Source: CAVVEQ01 sp963828855 (GTDB lineage Bacteria; Chloroflexota; Anaerolineae; Anaerolineales; Anaerolineaceae). Taken from it: a stretch of DNA of 64,000 nt. Below, in pieces: positions 28,745 through 38,863 of this stretch. The stretch spans positions 186,001-250,000 of the forward strand of contig CAWHGB010000002.1 of the NCBI GenBank assembly GCA_963828855.1. The letters run 5' to 3'. The notes beneath the pieces were generated by a model. The model did no database searches. It saw only the letters and a program-made list of their open reading frames with translations, and had not been told where the DNA came from. How positions within the stretch are numbered: position 1 is the first letter of the stretch; every line of letters starts with the position of its first letter. Position numbers and translations under genes: made by a program.

Positions 28745-30080
28745 CTATGGATAAGTGTTATTTAACCACTCGAGAGGCTGGACCTGAACTCCGTTAACCC
28801 ACACTTCCCAATGAAGGTGAGGTCCGGTGACCCTGCCGGTTGCCCCAATGGTTCCAATATCCTGACCTGCGATGACCATCTCCCCTAAATTCACCTTAAT
28901 TTCGGCCTGGTGGAAATAGGCTGTAAAAATTCCCCAGCCATGATCGATGATCGTGGTATTTCCACGAACTGTGAGGGGTCCGGAAAAGACGACTTTTCCA
29001 GGGGCGGGTGCAAAAATAGCCAGAGAAGGTTCCACGCATACCCCATAATCCACACCCTGATGGAAATAGGTGTAATCACTTCCGTTATAGGATCGCCGAT
29101 TCCCATATCTGGATTTGATGCAATCCGGATTTGCTGAAGGTGGTTTCCAAAGACCATCCCAAAATTTTTCAGAAGTAATATTACCAGTGATCGCCTTAAT
29201 CTGGTCTTCCTCGGGTTTGGTGATTGCTGGATCGATGGTCTCATTATCCACAGCCAGCGGCGGATCCTGGCCAAATCCACCGGATTTGAGTAGGAGACTT
29301 TGTTGAAACGACGTTTTATTCCCCGATGAATCCGTAAAAGATAAGCTCAATGGGATCAATCCCATCTGAGCCATGGCATGAATACCCTGCAGGGCAACAT
29401 ATTTCGTTTCGGAAAGGCTCTCAAAATTCAGAGTATTCGTTCCAAGCGAACCGGTGAAATCAAGCGGTTCGTTTGTTTCAATAATCACTTCCACCGTATC
29501 CCCTTGAGAAATTGGAAGAGGGGTGATATTGACAGATTTTATCTTTGGGGAGATCGGGCTGAAAACTGTATCTCCAGCTGGTACTTGAGAAATATACAAT
29601 TTCCCCAGGATTGTGGATCCACGTATTCGACTCGCCGTTTTGTATCGCCAGGGTCCACGGGTTTTCATTTTGCTCTATGGCCATATCCATAAAGGACACA
29701 CCAGCAGACATTGACCGCGCACTATTCAGCTTTACCTGGTTGTCCTGCTGTAACAGAATGAGTGAAGAACCCGCATACACTTCGGAAGGGGAGGTAATAC
29801 GATTCAGTTTATTCAGCAATTCCGGGGAAACCTGATATCTTTTTGCCAGGCTGAGGATGGTTTCTCCGAAAGGGACTACCTCGGTATCGAGCACACCGGA
29901 AATTTCCGACAAACTCGGAATCACCAGCTCAGTACCGGTGGAAATTAGGTTGGGATCGATTAAGTTGTTGGATTCAAGCAGATCATTGATCCCAATTCCG
30001 AAACGTTCAGCTATGGAGTTCAACGTATCTCCGGGCTGAACGATGTAAACCGGTCCCTCAGTCTGTGCCTGAACCTTCGG
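28745..30080 (-). CDS. LysM-M23 peptidoglycan endopeptidase, frame interrupted
   Basis: At least 445 residues. Two LysM domains come first (VYIVQPGDTLNSIAERFGI and TEVVPFGETILSLAKRYQV), then a beta-rich linker (ISQGDTVEVIIETNEPLDFT) and a C-terminal M23 domain with HQGVDYGVC, GWGIFTAYFHQ and PHLHWEV, the zinc and catalytic His/Asp set. The frame changes at a four-base C run 29603-29606 (NPG then KLYIS). Upstream, an in-frame TAA at 30081-30083 cuts off a hydrophobic stretch that looks like the signal peptide (FFFVIILTVAD), so the true start is unresolved. It should cut or remodel the cell wall outside the membrane. Confidence 0.8.
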
Positions 30081-30126
30081 TTAGGAAGGAATATCAGCGA
30101 CAGTCAAGATAATGACAAAAAAGAAT

Positions 30127-30500
30127 CTAATACTTCATACTAAACTCTACCTGGTCACCCGGTTTGAATTCCTCCAACCGGGAAAGATGAATTTCCAGGG
30201 TGTACCTGGCAGGTGACTTTGGAGGCATAATACGGATGCCATTTAACAGCCAGGCTTCGATCCACTACCTGTTTCTTTCCATTCAGCCAGATTATTCCCA
30301 GGTCGAATTTCATAAAAAACATATGAATGCTGTGGATAACACACTTTCAGTTTTATCGACAAGCAAAATACCCATCTTCGGGGGAAAGGTTTTTTCTGAA
30401 CATTAATCCTCGAAATTTTTCGAAAAAAGCTGGAATACACATCTAATTTTAGAGGGGATTTCAAATCCCGGGTTTTGTTGAATATATCAAGGCGATTCAC
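30127..30500 (-). CDS. DUF192 family protein, frame interrupted several times
   Basis: No long single frame exists here, but reading across frames on the minus strand gives a complete DUF192 domain. It begins at GTG 30500 (MNRLDIFNKTRDLKSP), then YSSFFRKI, RGLMFRKNLSPEDGG, ILLVDKTESVLSTAFI, CFFMKFDLGIIWLNGKKQVV and PKSPARYTLEIHLSRLEEF, and ends VEFSMKY. The RGLMFR...MKF.L.IIWL...ARYTLE order is diagnostic of the family, whose function is unknown. About four single-base changes occur in 370 bases. An ATG at 30533 in the same frame is an alternative start. Divergent from xth. Confidence 0.75.
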
Positions 30501-30561
30501 GGTGCAAGGATTCCTTGAAATTGGATAACGCATAAGTTTACCACATGATAAAATCCTACCC

Positions 30562-31329
30562 ATGAAGATCATTACCTGGAACGTGAATGGAATGCGGGCA
30601 GTCCTGCGAAAAAATGCATTTTCCCAGCTGCTGGACTGGCAACCGGATGTGATCTGTTTGCAGGAGGTCAAATCCAGACCTGATCAAATTCCTGAAAATG
30701 AACGGGAAATCCCCGGTTATTTCGCATATTGGAATCCAGCAGAAAGACCAGGATACAGCGGAGTGCTGACGTATTCCAGGATCACCCCAGAAAGAGATCA
30801 AGCTGGGTCTGGATCACGATGATTTCGACCGTGAAGGTAGAGTGATCCGCTCGGATTTCAATGATATTTCGGTTTTCAACATTTACTTCCCCAATGGGCA
30901 GCGAGGCCAGGACCGTGTGGATTTCAAGCTGGTTTTTTACGATCATGTGCTTTTAACAAGCCTTGGACACTGATCAAGAAAGGCCAGCATGTAGTTATTG
31001 GGGGAGATTTCAATACTGCTCACCGCGATATCGATCTGGCCAATCCGCGTGAAAATGAAAAGACCTCCGGTTTTCTCCCTGAGGAACGGGTGAAGATCGA
31101 CGAGTATATTGAAGCTGGTTTTGTGGATATTTTTCGCGCAATGCGACCGAATGATAATCGTTATACCTGGTGGACCTACCGGTTTGGCGCGAGGGCACGT
31201 AATATAGGCTGGCGGATCGATTATTTTATGATCAGCCAGACACTGGAATCCAGAATCAAGGAAGTGGATATTCTGGAGCAAGTGAACGGATCGGATCACT
31301 GCCCGGTGCTGCTTGAAATCAAGGATTAA
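30562..31329 (+). CDS. xth: Exodeoxyribonuclease III, frame interrupted
   Basis: About 255 residues when read through. Start: MKIITWNVNGMRAVL, then DVICLQEVKSRPDQIP (catalytic Glu), PGYSGVLTYSR, FNIYFPNGQRG, GGDFNTAHRDIDLANP, YTWWTYRFGARARNIGWRID and NGSDHCPVLL (catalytic His). This is the AP endonuclease/3'-5' exonuclease of base-excision repair. Two single-base frame changes lie near 30790 and 30955. All catalytic motifs are intact, so the gene is probably functional in the cell. Confidence 0.9.
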
Positions 31330-31344
31330 TTTGGGAGAATTATT

Positions 31345-32000
31345 ATGGCTAAATTAAGAGTTATGATCGTGGATGACCACGAAGTTGTAAGAATCGGGTT
31401 GAAATCCCTTCTTTCACATTATGAAAGATTCGAGGTTGTAGGTGAAGCAGGAAACGCGAAAGAAGCACTTGATCAGGCTTTGCGTCTCCACCCTGATATT
31501 GTTCTGATGGATATCCGTCTGCCTGGAACCTCGGGGATCGAAGCCTGTGAGCAGATCATTACAGCAGATAACAATATCAAGGTGATCATGCTCACCTCTT
31601 ATGCCGAGGATGAGATGTTATTCTCCGCCATCCGGGCTGGAGCATCGGGCTATGTATTGAAGCAGATCGGTTCTGAGGACCTGGTCAAAGCGATCGAATC
31701 GGTGGGAAAGGGGGAAGCTCTATTGGACCCAGCCGTAACGCAGCGGGTCTTCCAGGAGGTGCGCACGGGCGGTAAAAGAGGAAGAAGCCTCCGCCTTTGC
31801 CAGCTTGAGTCAGCAGGAACGGCATGTGCTGTTACTTGGTATCCGAAGGGAAAACCAACCGGGAGATCGCCAAGATCCTTTTCCTTGGAGAGGGCACAGT
31901 TCGAAATTACGTCAGCAGTATCCTCTCTAAACTTGGTGTAAGCAACCGCGCTGAAGCTGCTGCGTACGCAGTTCAACACAACCTACGGGAATACACGTAA
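31345..32000 (+). CDS. NarL/LuxR-type response regulator, frame interrupted in the linker and HTH
   Basis: About 217 residues. The receiver domain is intact (MIVDDHEVVRIGL, phospho-Asp in DIVLMDIRLPG, MLTSYAE, GYVLKQIG). One extra G near 31770 and another near 31840 break the frame. Read through, the output domain is EEEASAFASLSQQERHVLLL, then VSEGKTNREIAKILFLGEGT and VRNYVSSILSKLGVSNRAEA, a complete LuxR-type helix-turn-helix. A DNA-binding transcription regulator whose kinase is not in the window. It follows xth by 15 bases. Confidence 0.9.
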
Positions 32001-32010
32001 ACAGGGATTA

Positions 32011-32840
32011 TCAGATCGAATTCCAAAGTTCTTTAAGGTAAAGTGCATCCTCTTCGAGAATCGGGCTTTCACACATGATTCGCCCGTCGCAATTGAATTT
32101 CTTCAACGCCCGAAATAATGCCGGGATATCCAACCCTGATTCTCTCGCGGCAAGATGGTTCTTTTCTCCCTTCGGGCCGTACTCGATCCCGGATAAATGA
32201 ATATGGAGATGTTTCAACGATTCAGACCCAAGGGCTTCCTGATAATCCTTTAATAACTGTTCCCATGATGTTTGATCATTGAGAGTTCCGTCTCCTGAGC
32301 GCGCATACAGGTGAGCAAAATCGATGCAGGGAAGAACTCCCTGAATCACTTTGCTCATCTCGAAAGTATCTGATCATGGCGCCAAGCATAGCCTGTTTGC
32401 CCATGGTTTCAGGTCGCAGATTGATGCTGATTCCATTTTGAACCAACTCGGAGGCAAGATCCTGGAGACGCTGGAATGGCTACCTTAAGCACTTCCTCCG
32501 GTGGGAGGGAAAAATACGATCCGGGATGAAAGATAATATCGGTTGCGCCCGCAAGGTTACCATAATATGCAGCATCCCATAAACGTTTTCTGCTTTTCGG
32601 CCATTCGATTTCGTCCGCATTTAGATTAATGAAATAGGGTGCATGAACACTTATCGCTACCTTTAACTCCTCCGCGGTTCGTTTGATCGCTGCGCATGTT
32701 TCTTCAGAAACACGCACGGATTGAACCCACCCCAATTCCAAGGCATCCAAACCCAATTCTGCAATGCGTCCGACCGCACCGACGCTACCTCCTGGTTTTA
32801 AAGGGGTACTTTTGGGTGAACCAACTGTTCCGAATCGCAT
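32011..32840 (-). CDS. Endonuclease IV-like TIM barrel protein, frame interrupted
   Basis: About 275 residues across two or three frames. The N-terminus is MRFGTVGSPKSTP. Metal-ligand segments of the AP endonuclease 2/xylose isomerase-like barrel are present: ISVHAPYFINLNA, DIIFHPGSYF, CIDFAHLYARSGDG (Asp and His), HLHIHLSGIEYGPKG and IMCESPILEED (Glu). The pattern is closest to endonuclease IV (Nfo). Frame changes lie near 32470 and 32360. A ribosome site (AGAGG) precedes ATG 32840, 20 bases after the ybeY stop. Likely AP-site repair. Confidence 0.8.
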
Positions 32841-32860
32841 AATCCTCTTTGAAATGAACT

Positions 32861-33329
32861 CTACTTAGGGATATGAACTTCAATCTGGTACTTGGATAAT
32901 ATTTCGGATTGTTTTCGCCACATGATCTTTTTTTCATTTCTTGTCGCATGATCAAATCCAAGCAAGATGAAGTGTGCCGTGAATGACAAGCAGAGCTAAG
33001 GATATCGGTCTCCAAATCGCCAAACAAGGAATGCTGTTTTTTTACCTGGTCCATCGAAATCACGATATCACCGAGATATCTCCTTCCAGTTTCAGGGTCA
33101 GATTATCTGCTGGGAAATGCCAGCACATCCGTTGGTCTGTCAATTTGACGATAATTCTAGATTCAACTTTTGCATTTCCGGATCTGAAGTGAAAACGACC
33201 GAGAGTTCCATTTCACCTGCATCCATTCTCCCACCGCTTCCAGGACTGACCGGACAATCGCTCCTCAACCGGGGATATATCTTTACGCAGGGGTACATTC
33301 GTTTTATTGATGAACCGGATGTTGCTCAA
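32861..33329 (-). CDS. ybeY: Endoribonuclease YbeY, frame interrupted
   Basis: About 155 residues across several frames. In order: SNIRFINKTNVPLRKDISPV, VLEAVGEWMQ, GEMELSVVFTSDPEMQKLN, RQIDRPTDVLAFPADN, YLGDIVISMDQVKKQ, and the zinc-site VIHGTLHLLGFDHATRNEKK, ending YQIEVHIPK. The HGTLHLLGFDH motif is diagnostic of YbeY, a metal-dependent RNase for 16S rRNA maturation and 70S quality control. The proposed TTG start (33329) is tentative. At least four single-base frame changes lie in 470 bases with every motif intact. Confidence 0.8.
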
Positions 33330-33370
33330 ATTTCACCGCGTATGAATATTATGGATATTTCTGACTTGAT

Positions 33371-33813
33371 TCAGGAGAGCATTTCGCGTACGATCCGGGA
33401 AACTTCGCTATTGGAAGCTTTTCCTTCCACTTTCGGAAGGGCAACTTTCATAACCTTGCCCATATCGGTAGATAGAAATGGCTCCCGATTCCTCGATCGC
33501 TGATTTGACAATCACCCTAAGTTCCTCCTCGTTCATCTGCTCTGGTAGGTATTCCTGAAGGATTTTCATTTCTAGCGGAATATTGCTCCTCCAGATCCGG
33601 TCGGTTGGCTTTTTTTGCATCCTCAATGGATTCCTTATGGGTTTTGATTTCCTTTTGGAGGAGGGAAATTACTGCGGCATCGTCCAAAGCGGTTCCTTTC
33701 TCCACTTCAGCGAGTTTGATATTTGTCAGAACCACCCGCAGGATATCCCGGCGGGTGGTATCACCGGATTTCATGGCATTCTTCAAAGATAATTCAAGAT
33801 CGTTCTTTAACAT
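33371..33813 (-). CDS. yqeY: GatB/YqeY domain protein, frame interrupted
   Basis: About 147 residues. It starts MLKNDLELSLKNAMKSGDTT, continues LRVVLTNIKLAEVEKG and LQKEIKTHKESIEDAKKANR, then, after a frame change near 33570, EMKILQEYLPEQMNEEELR, and after another near 33470, DMGKVMKVALPKVEGKAS. This matches YqeY, a stand-alone relative of the tRNA-binding tail of GatB. Its exact role is not known. In the same direction as ybeY, 41 bases upstream. Confidence 0.85.
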
Positions 33814-33844
33814 CTTACCCTCCAAATTCAAGGATTTACGGTGA

Positions 33845-34365
33845 TCAGGTCTTCGAACTTGTTGAAAAAGCTCCTGGATCAATACCCGGAACTTTCATCA
33901 AGTCTTCTGTGGAAAGAAAGAATCCATTCTTTTCTCGTATAATCCACGATTGCCTGTGCTTTCACAGGACCCACCCCAGGAAGTTGATCCAGCTCCTCCA
34001 CACTGGCGGTATTGAGATTGATCACACCTGATCGATTTTCGGATGGAGTTTGAGGCGTCGACGCATCATTGGATGGGATCACAATCCGATCCTCATCTTC
34101 CAAGAATGCAGCCAGGTTGACTGCTTCCTGGTTCGCATCATCAGTAAATCCCCCGGCTGCTTGAATGGCATCAAAAATCCGGAAGTTGGCTGCAAGTTGG
34201 GTATACACCCGGAGTTCATTAACTTCACCGGAAATATAAACCATCACTGTTTCAGCCAACCTGGTGGGCAGAAGAATTGGTATCTTGGCTGGTGTGAGGG
34301 GTTATAACTAACAGGATCACCGCCGAGAATAATAAACCGACATCGATCCAAGGAGAATACTTTGC
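33845..34365 (-). CDS. ComEA-like DNA-binding protein (SLBB + helix-hairpin-helix), frame interrupted
   Basis: About 170 residues. An N-terminal membrane helix (WIDVGLLFSAVILLVITPH) is read in one frame. After a change near 34255 comes an SLBB domain (TVMVYISGEVNELRVYTQ, FDAIQAAGGFTDDAN), a linker, and a helix-hairpin-helix pair: INLNTASVEELDQLPGVGPV, then, after another change near 33930, NGFFLSTEDLMKVPGIDPG. ComEA binds incoming DNA at the membrane during transformation. No ComEC is in the window. The start is unclear. Confidence 0.75.
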
Positions 34366-34372
34366 CAGGTTT

Positions 34373-35292
34373 TCAATAGATATGCACGCTCAGTTGGTCA
34401 TCGAGGAGATTGCACTTCGATTTCCAATACGCCTTGAAGGCAGCCAGTGCAACTTCTACCATTTCATCCGTAGGGGTGCGGGTGGTCAATTTTTGAAGAG
34501 CCAGGTTGGGTGTTGCCAGCCACCTTACGAACGAGTTATCCAGATGATTGCTCGTCCAACGGATGTACTCATATGAGATCATCACAATTGGAATTAGAAG
34601 TATCAGACGCGTTAGGATCATCATCGGCAAGGAGAGCTCACCAATGAAAAAGAAAACAAAAAGCGAAACTATCATTACGGTCAAAATGAAAGAAGTTCCG
34701 CATCGGGGATGCTGCATGGAACATCCCTGAACCGATTGAGGTTCCAGGGGTTGGTGACTCTCAAATGCATTGATGGTTTTATGTTCCGCACCATGGTACA
34801 TGAAAGACCCTGCGGATATCCTTGGATCTGACCAATGATCCAGAGATAAAAAATCACCAAGCCAATCCGGACCAAGCCTTCAATGAGATTGACCAGTGGA
34901 AGGATCCCATCCAAAGAGACTGATCAATCATTTTCCCAGAAGAGCAGGCAGCACAAAAAAGAAAAGCACTGCCAAAGACAGGGAGAAAATTATGGTCCCA
35001 TATAACCAGGGTCCTTCTATCTTTTCATTCTCTTCGGTCTGGTAATTAGCAGAAATGGTTAGATATCGGTAACCTAGCACCATGGCATCCCAAGCAATAG
35101 CATAATCCCACGGAGAAAAGGCCATTGAAAATACCTCCGCGAGTAGATCGGTGATAGTTCTTCGGTCTGAATAACGATCTTCCCCTCGGGTGTTCTGAAT
35201 GCTGCTGCCAGGGTTCTCTTCCCCCGCATCAAGACACCCTCGATCAGAGCCTGCCCGCCATAATTGGGCATTCGCAATGGATCGGTTGGCAT
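34373..35292 (-). CDS. DUF1385 membrane protein, frame interrupted
   Basis: About 306 residues. The family N-terminus is clear: NYGGQALIEGVLMRGKRTLA. Membrane segments follow (WLYGTIIFSLSLAVLFFFVL, NLIEGLVRIGLVIFYLWIIG), then the conserved MYHGAEHKTINAFES and CSMQHPRCGTSFILTVMI. Frame changes lie near 35120, 34920 and 34800. DUF1385 proteins are polytopic membrane proteins of unknown function, often near prfA and rpmE. The ATG at 35292 overlaps the M20 peptidase stop (TAATG). Confidence 0.85.
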
Positions 35293-36687
35293 TAATTCTC
35301 TTCCGCCAGGTAATTGAAGAATCGAATCAGCGCATCAATCCCTTTATAAAATGTATCCAGGTGCAGACGTTCGTTGGGTGAATGCACATTATCTTCTGGT
35401 AACCCAAAGCCAGTCAGACACGGAATCGAAACCAAGGATTTTCTGCATTTCACCCACGATGGGAACGCTGCCGCCTTCACGTTTATACGCCGGTTTTGTT
35501 CCCCAGGTCTCCTCGAGTGCCCGGTAGAGCGTATTTGACGCCTTTGAAAAGGGATCAGTCGCGCAGGCAGGACCGGAAGCCATCTGATCCAATTCCCAGC
35601 GAATCGCCTTGGGTGCATGCACTTTCAGATAGGATTCCAATTGATGTTTTGACCTCCGTGGCATCTTGATCCGGAACAAGTCGCATTGAAATCTTCGCCA
35701 TTGCCCAGGCAGGTATGACGGTTTTGGAACCTTTTCCGGTAAAGCCTGTCAGAATACCATTTACATCCAGGGTGGGTCTGGCTCCAATTCTTTCAGCAGG
35801 CAGATAACCCTTCTCCCCCCAGAGTGATAGGCGCTCCGGTTTGTGCCAAATAGTATTCCTCATCCATGGGAAGCTTCGTGAATTCATCGTGTTCTTTTGG
35901 TGAAATCGGCCTGACCTTGTCGTAGAAATCCAGGAAGTGTGACCCTGGTAATTCTCATCATGCATTCCGGCAATCAGTTCACATAAGGCGTTGGCGGGAT
36001 TTAACACCGAGCCTCCAAATGATCCCGAATGAAGGTCATGGCTCGGGCCCGTAATACCCGTAAGTTCAAAATATGCCAAACCGCGCAGACCCGTAAACAA
36101 TATTTGGGCAAGTTTTCTGAGATCATCCCTGCATCCGGATTCAAAGCAAAATCGCTCTTAAACAATTCCCGATTAGCTTCCAGGAATTTCGCCAGGTTGG
36201 GAGATCCGATCTCTTCTTCACCTTCGAAAAGGAATTTCAAATTTACGGAAGAGGACCAGACGAAAGCAATGCTTTGATCGCAACCAGGCAGGCGAGTGAT
36301 TGGCCTTTCATGTCAGATGTACCTCTGCCATATAAACAGCCATCACGGATTGCTGGTTCAGAACGGTTCCGATTTCCATAATTCAAGTGGTTCGGAGGGT
36401 TGAACATCGTAATGACCGTACACCAGTACGGTTTGATCACTTCCTGACTTGGCAGCTTTCATTTCTCCAAAAACGACTGGATGACCATCGGTTGGCATGA
36501 TCTGAACGTCTGTGGCACCCATCTTCCGAAGGTAATCAGCTATCCACTCAGCAGCCTTGTGAATATCGCTGACATGCTCATCCGATGTGGAAATGGAAGG
36601 AATCTTAACCAAGTCGATGAGATCCCGGAGGGTTTCCTCACGATGGGCTGTGCGAAATTTATTTGGCGTTTCAATGATCGAATTCAT
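35292..36687 (-). CDS. M20 family dipeptidase, frame interrupted
   Basis: About 465 residues across several frames. Motifs in order: LVKIPSISTSDEHVSDIHKA, TVLVYGHYDVQPSEPLELW (metal His/Asp), DGCLYGRGTSDMKGQSLACL, MKFLFEGEEEIGSPNLAKFL (catalytic Glu pair), GITGPSHDLHSGSFGGSVLN and PIVGEMQKILGF. The length and GHYDVQP pattern fit the CNDP-type dipeptidases of family M20. Frame changes lie near 36360, 36240, 36060, 35930, 35660 and 35400, with all motifs kept. First gene of the minus-strand run to 32011; divergent from ssnA. Confidence 0.85.
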
Positions 36688-36765
36688 GCATTAATACCTC
36701 CGGGAAATATTTGTTATGATTATACCGGATTGCAGAAATGGATATTTTTCTTCAAAATGTGTTTA

Positions 36766-36774
36766 TGTTAGAAT
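36766..36774 (+). promoter_or_regulatory. Possible extended -10 promoter for the ssnA operon
   Basis: TGTTAGAAT fits an extended -10 (TGnTAnnnT) in the 109-base divergent gap between the M20 gene and ssnA. No strong -35 is seen; the upstream sequence is T-rich. Transcription would start near 36781, only a few bases before the AGAGG ribosome site at 36783-36787 and the ATG at 36797. Confidence 0.3.
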
Positions 36775-36796
36775 CTCTCTATAGAGGTAAATCGAA

Positions 36797-38166
36797 TGAT
36801 CATTCGAAACGCAAAGATAATTACCGGGACATCTCCTAATCAAAATTCTGGATGAATTACGCTATTGAAATTGAAGATGCGAGTCGATCCAATCCATTCT
36901 CCGGATTAAGATTTTTCAACCCAGGATATTGAAAGAGTGAAATCGTAGACGCTCAAGGGTCATTACGTACTTCCCGGGTCGATTTGTGCGCATACTCACT
37001 TTTATGGAGCATTTGCAAGAGGGCATGGCCATCCCAGGTGAGCCCGCCAAGGATTTTCCCGAAATCCTTCAAAAATTATGGTGGCCTCTGGATAAGGCAT
37101 TGGATGAAAAATCCGTGCGTTTTTCTGCACAGGTCTGCCTGATCGATGCGATCAAGCATGGTACGACCACGCTTTTTGATCATCATGCCTCTCAGAACTC
37201 ATTCCAGGATCCCTGGATATTATCGCAGAGCAAATAATTGACAGCGGTACTCCGGGCAGCCTTGTGCTATGAAGTTACCGATCGGGACGGAGGGAGTAAG
37301 GCCATGAGGGAATTACCGAGAATATTCGATTTTATAATTCGTTGAAGACATCAGACTTCACACAGCGGAGAATCGTTTGGCTTCGTTTTTCGGATTGCAT
37401 GCCGGATTGACGCTTTCGGATGAGACACTGCATCCAGGTGGCTCGAAATCTGCGCCGGAAGAAATTGGATTTCCACATCCATGTGGCCGAACATAGCTCT
37501 GACCAGGATAATTCTATAAATAATTTCGGGTTGCGTGTAGTTGAACCGATTGTCTAAATTTCTCACATCCTCCGCCGAAATTCAATCATTGTTCACGGTG
37601 TTCATCTGAACGATGAGGAGATCGATCTGCTTGCTCGAATCCGGATGCTGGGTTACCCATCAACCCCGATCCAACATGAACAACGGGGTGGGGATGGCCC
37701 GGGTTGAGGATATGCTCAGGCGGGGATCCGGGTGTGCCTTGGAAATGACGGATTCTCAAACCAGATGTGGGAGGAATGGAAAGCAGCTTATCTGGCACAC
37801 AAACTCTGGCATAAAGATCCGAGACGGATGCCAGCCGATTTGATCTTCAAAATGGCGGTGATCAATAATGCTGCCCTGGCAACTGAAACCTTCAATTCAC
37901 CCATCGGATCGATCAGTGACGGCTGCAAGCGCTGATTTGATCTTTATCGATTACCATCCATACACTCCCTTACCGAAGGTAACCTCCCCTGGCAAATCTA
38001 TCTTTGGTGTTGATGAAGGAATGATCACTTCCACGATGGTGAATGGTCGATTTCCTAATGCGAAATCGGGAGCTTCTTACATTGGATGAAGAGAAAATCA
38101 CAGCCGAGGCACATTGAGTATGCTCCCAAAGTGTGGTCAAAATACAATCAGATGATCCAAGGATAA
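36797..38166 (+). CDS. ssnA: SsnA-type amidohydrolase, frame interrupted
   Basis: About 455 residues when read across at least six frame changes. Start MIIRNAKIITGTS; then GHYVLPGSICAHTHFYGA (metal HxH), ARGMAIPGEPAKDFPEILQK, LWWPLDKALDEKSVRFSAQ, HGTTTLFDHHAS, ARSGCWVTHQPRSNMNNG-like (RIRMLG in the printed frame), LGNDGFSNQMWEEWKAAYLA (metal Asp), DASADLIFIDYHPYTPL-like and APKVWSKYNQMIQG at the end. SsnA is a cyclic-amidohydrolase relative found in selenium-dependent molybdenum hydroxylase clusters (E. coli ssnA-ygfM-xdhD), probably acting on a purine or a breakdown product. The TAATG at 38164-38168 couples it to the next gene. It heads the long operon. Confidence 0.8.
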
Positions 38167-38847
38167 TGGAAATTATGAAGTCACCAGTTAAGTATAAGAT
38201 CGCGATTCTTGGTGGAACCGGCAAAGAAGGCAAAGGATTGGCCTACCGCTGGGCATTGGCTGGACATGATGTGGTTATCGGGTCGCGTCAACTTGGAAAA
38301 AGCACAGGCAGCGGTGGAGGAGATCAAAACTCTCATGCCGTCAGGTGTGGAAATTAAAGCCGCCTTGAACGAAACGGCGGCACAATCCCAGGAGATAATT
38401 GTACTTACCGTACCCTATGCGGTCCACCAAACCATGCTTGAAGCCATTAAGCCCTTTGTCGAAGGTAAGGTTTTTATCGATGTTACCGTTCCACTGGTAC
38501 CTCCCAAGGTGACACGGGTTCAAATTCCTATTGCAGGGAGCGCTGCCATGGAGGCAGTAAACATTTTAGGAGAGAACGTAAAAATCGTTTCCGCATTTCA
38601 GAATATTTCCTACGAACGGCTCCTCAACAACCAGGAAATCGATTGCGATGTTCTTGTCACCGGTACCGATAAGGAGACCCGTGAAATCGTGATCGGTCTG
38701 GTGCAGGATGCAGGCATGAAGGGCTGGGATGCCGGTCCTATCGAGAATTCGATTGTAGCCGAAGGGTTGACCTCCATCCTGATTCACCTGAACAAGAAAT
38801 ACGGTGTGGAAGCTTCCGGCATCCGTATTACCGGGATACCTCAATAA
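38166..38847 (+). CDS. fno: F420:NADP(H) oxidoreductase, frame interrupted
   Basis: About 226 residues. The N-terminus KYKIAILGGTGKEGKGLAYR, then GHDVVIGSR, is the dinucleotide fold and is typical for F420-dependent NADP reductase (NPD). After a single-base change near 38285 it continues NLEKAQAAVEEIKTLM, IIVLTVPYAVHQTMLEAI, DVTVPLVPPKV and ends NKKYGVEASGIRITGIPQ. The enzyme moves hydride between NADPH and coenzyme F420. Start ATG 38166 (TAATG with ssnA) or ATG 38175. It directly precedes cofE. Confidence 0.85.
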
Positions 38848-38863
38848 TCACAAGGTTAGGGAA

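Noticed and set aside
35292..36687. M20 peptidase as YgeY of the anaerobic purine pathway, because it is beside ssnA
   Set aside because: It is divergent from ssnA, longer than YgeY and has the CNDP-type GHYDVQP pattern. YgeX, YgeW and HyuA are absent.
36797..38166. ssnA as a decayed pseudogene
   Set aside because: All metal-binding motifs remain and the frame changes match the error pattern seen in neighbouring essential-type genes; it also heads a tightly packed operon.
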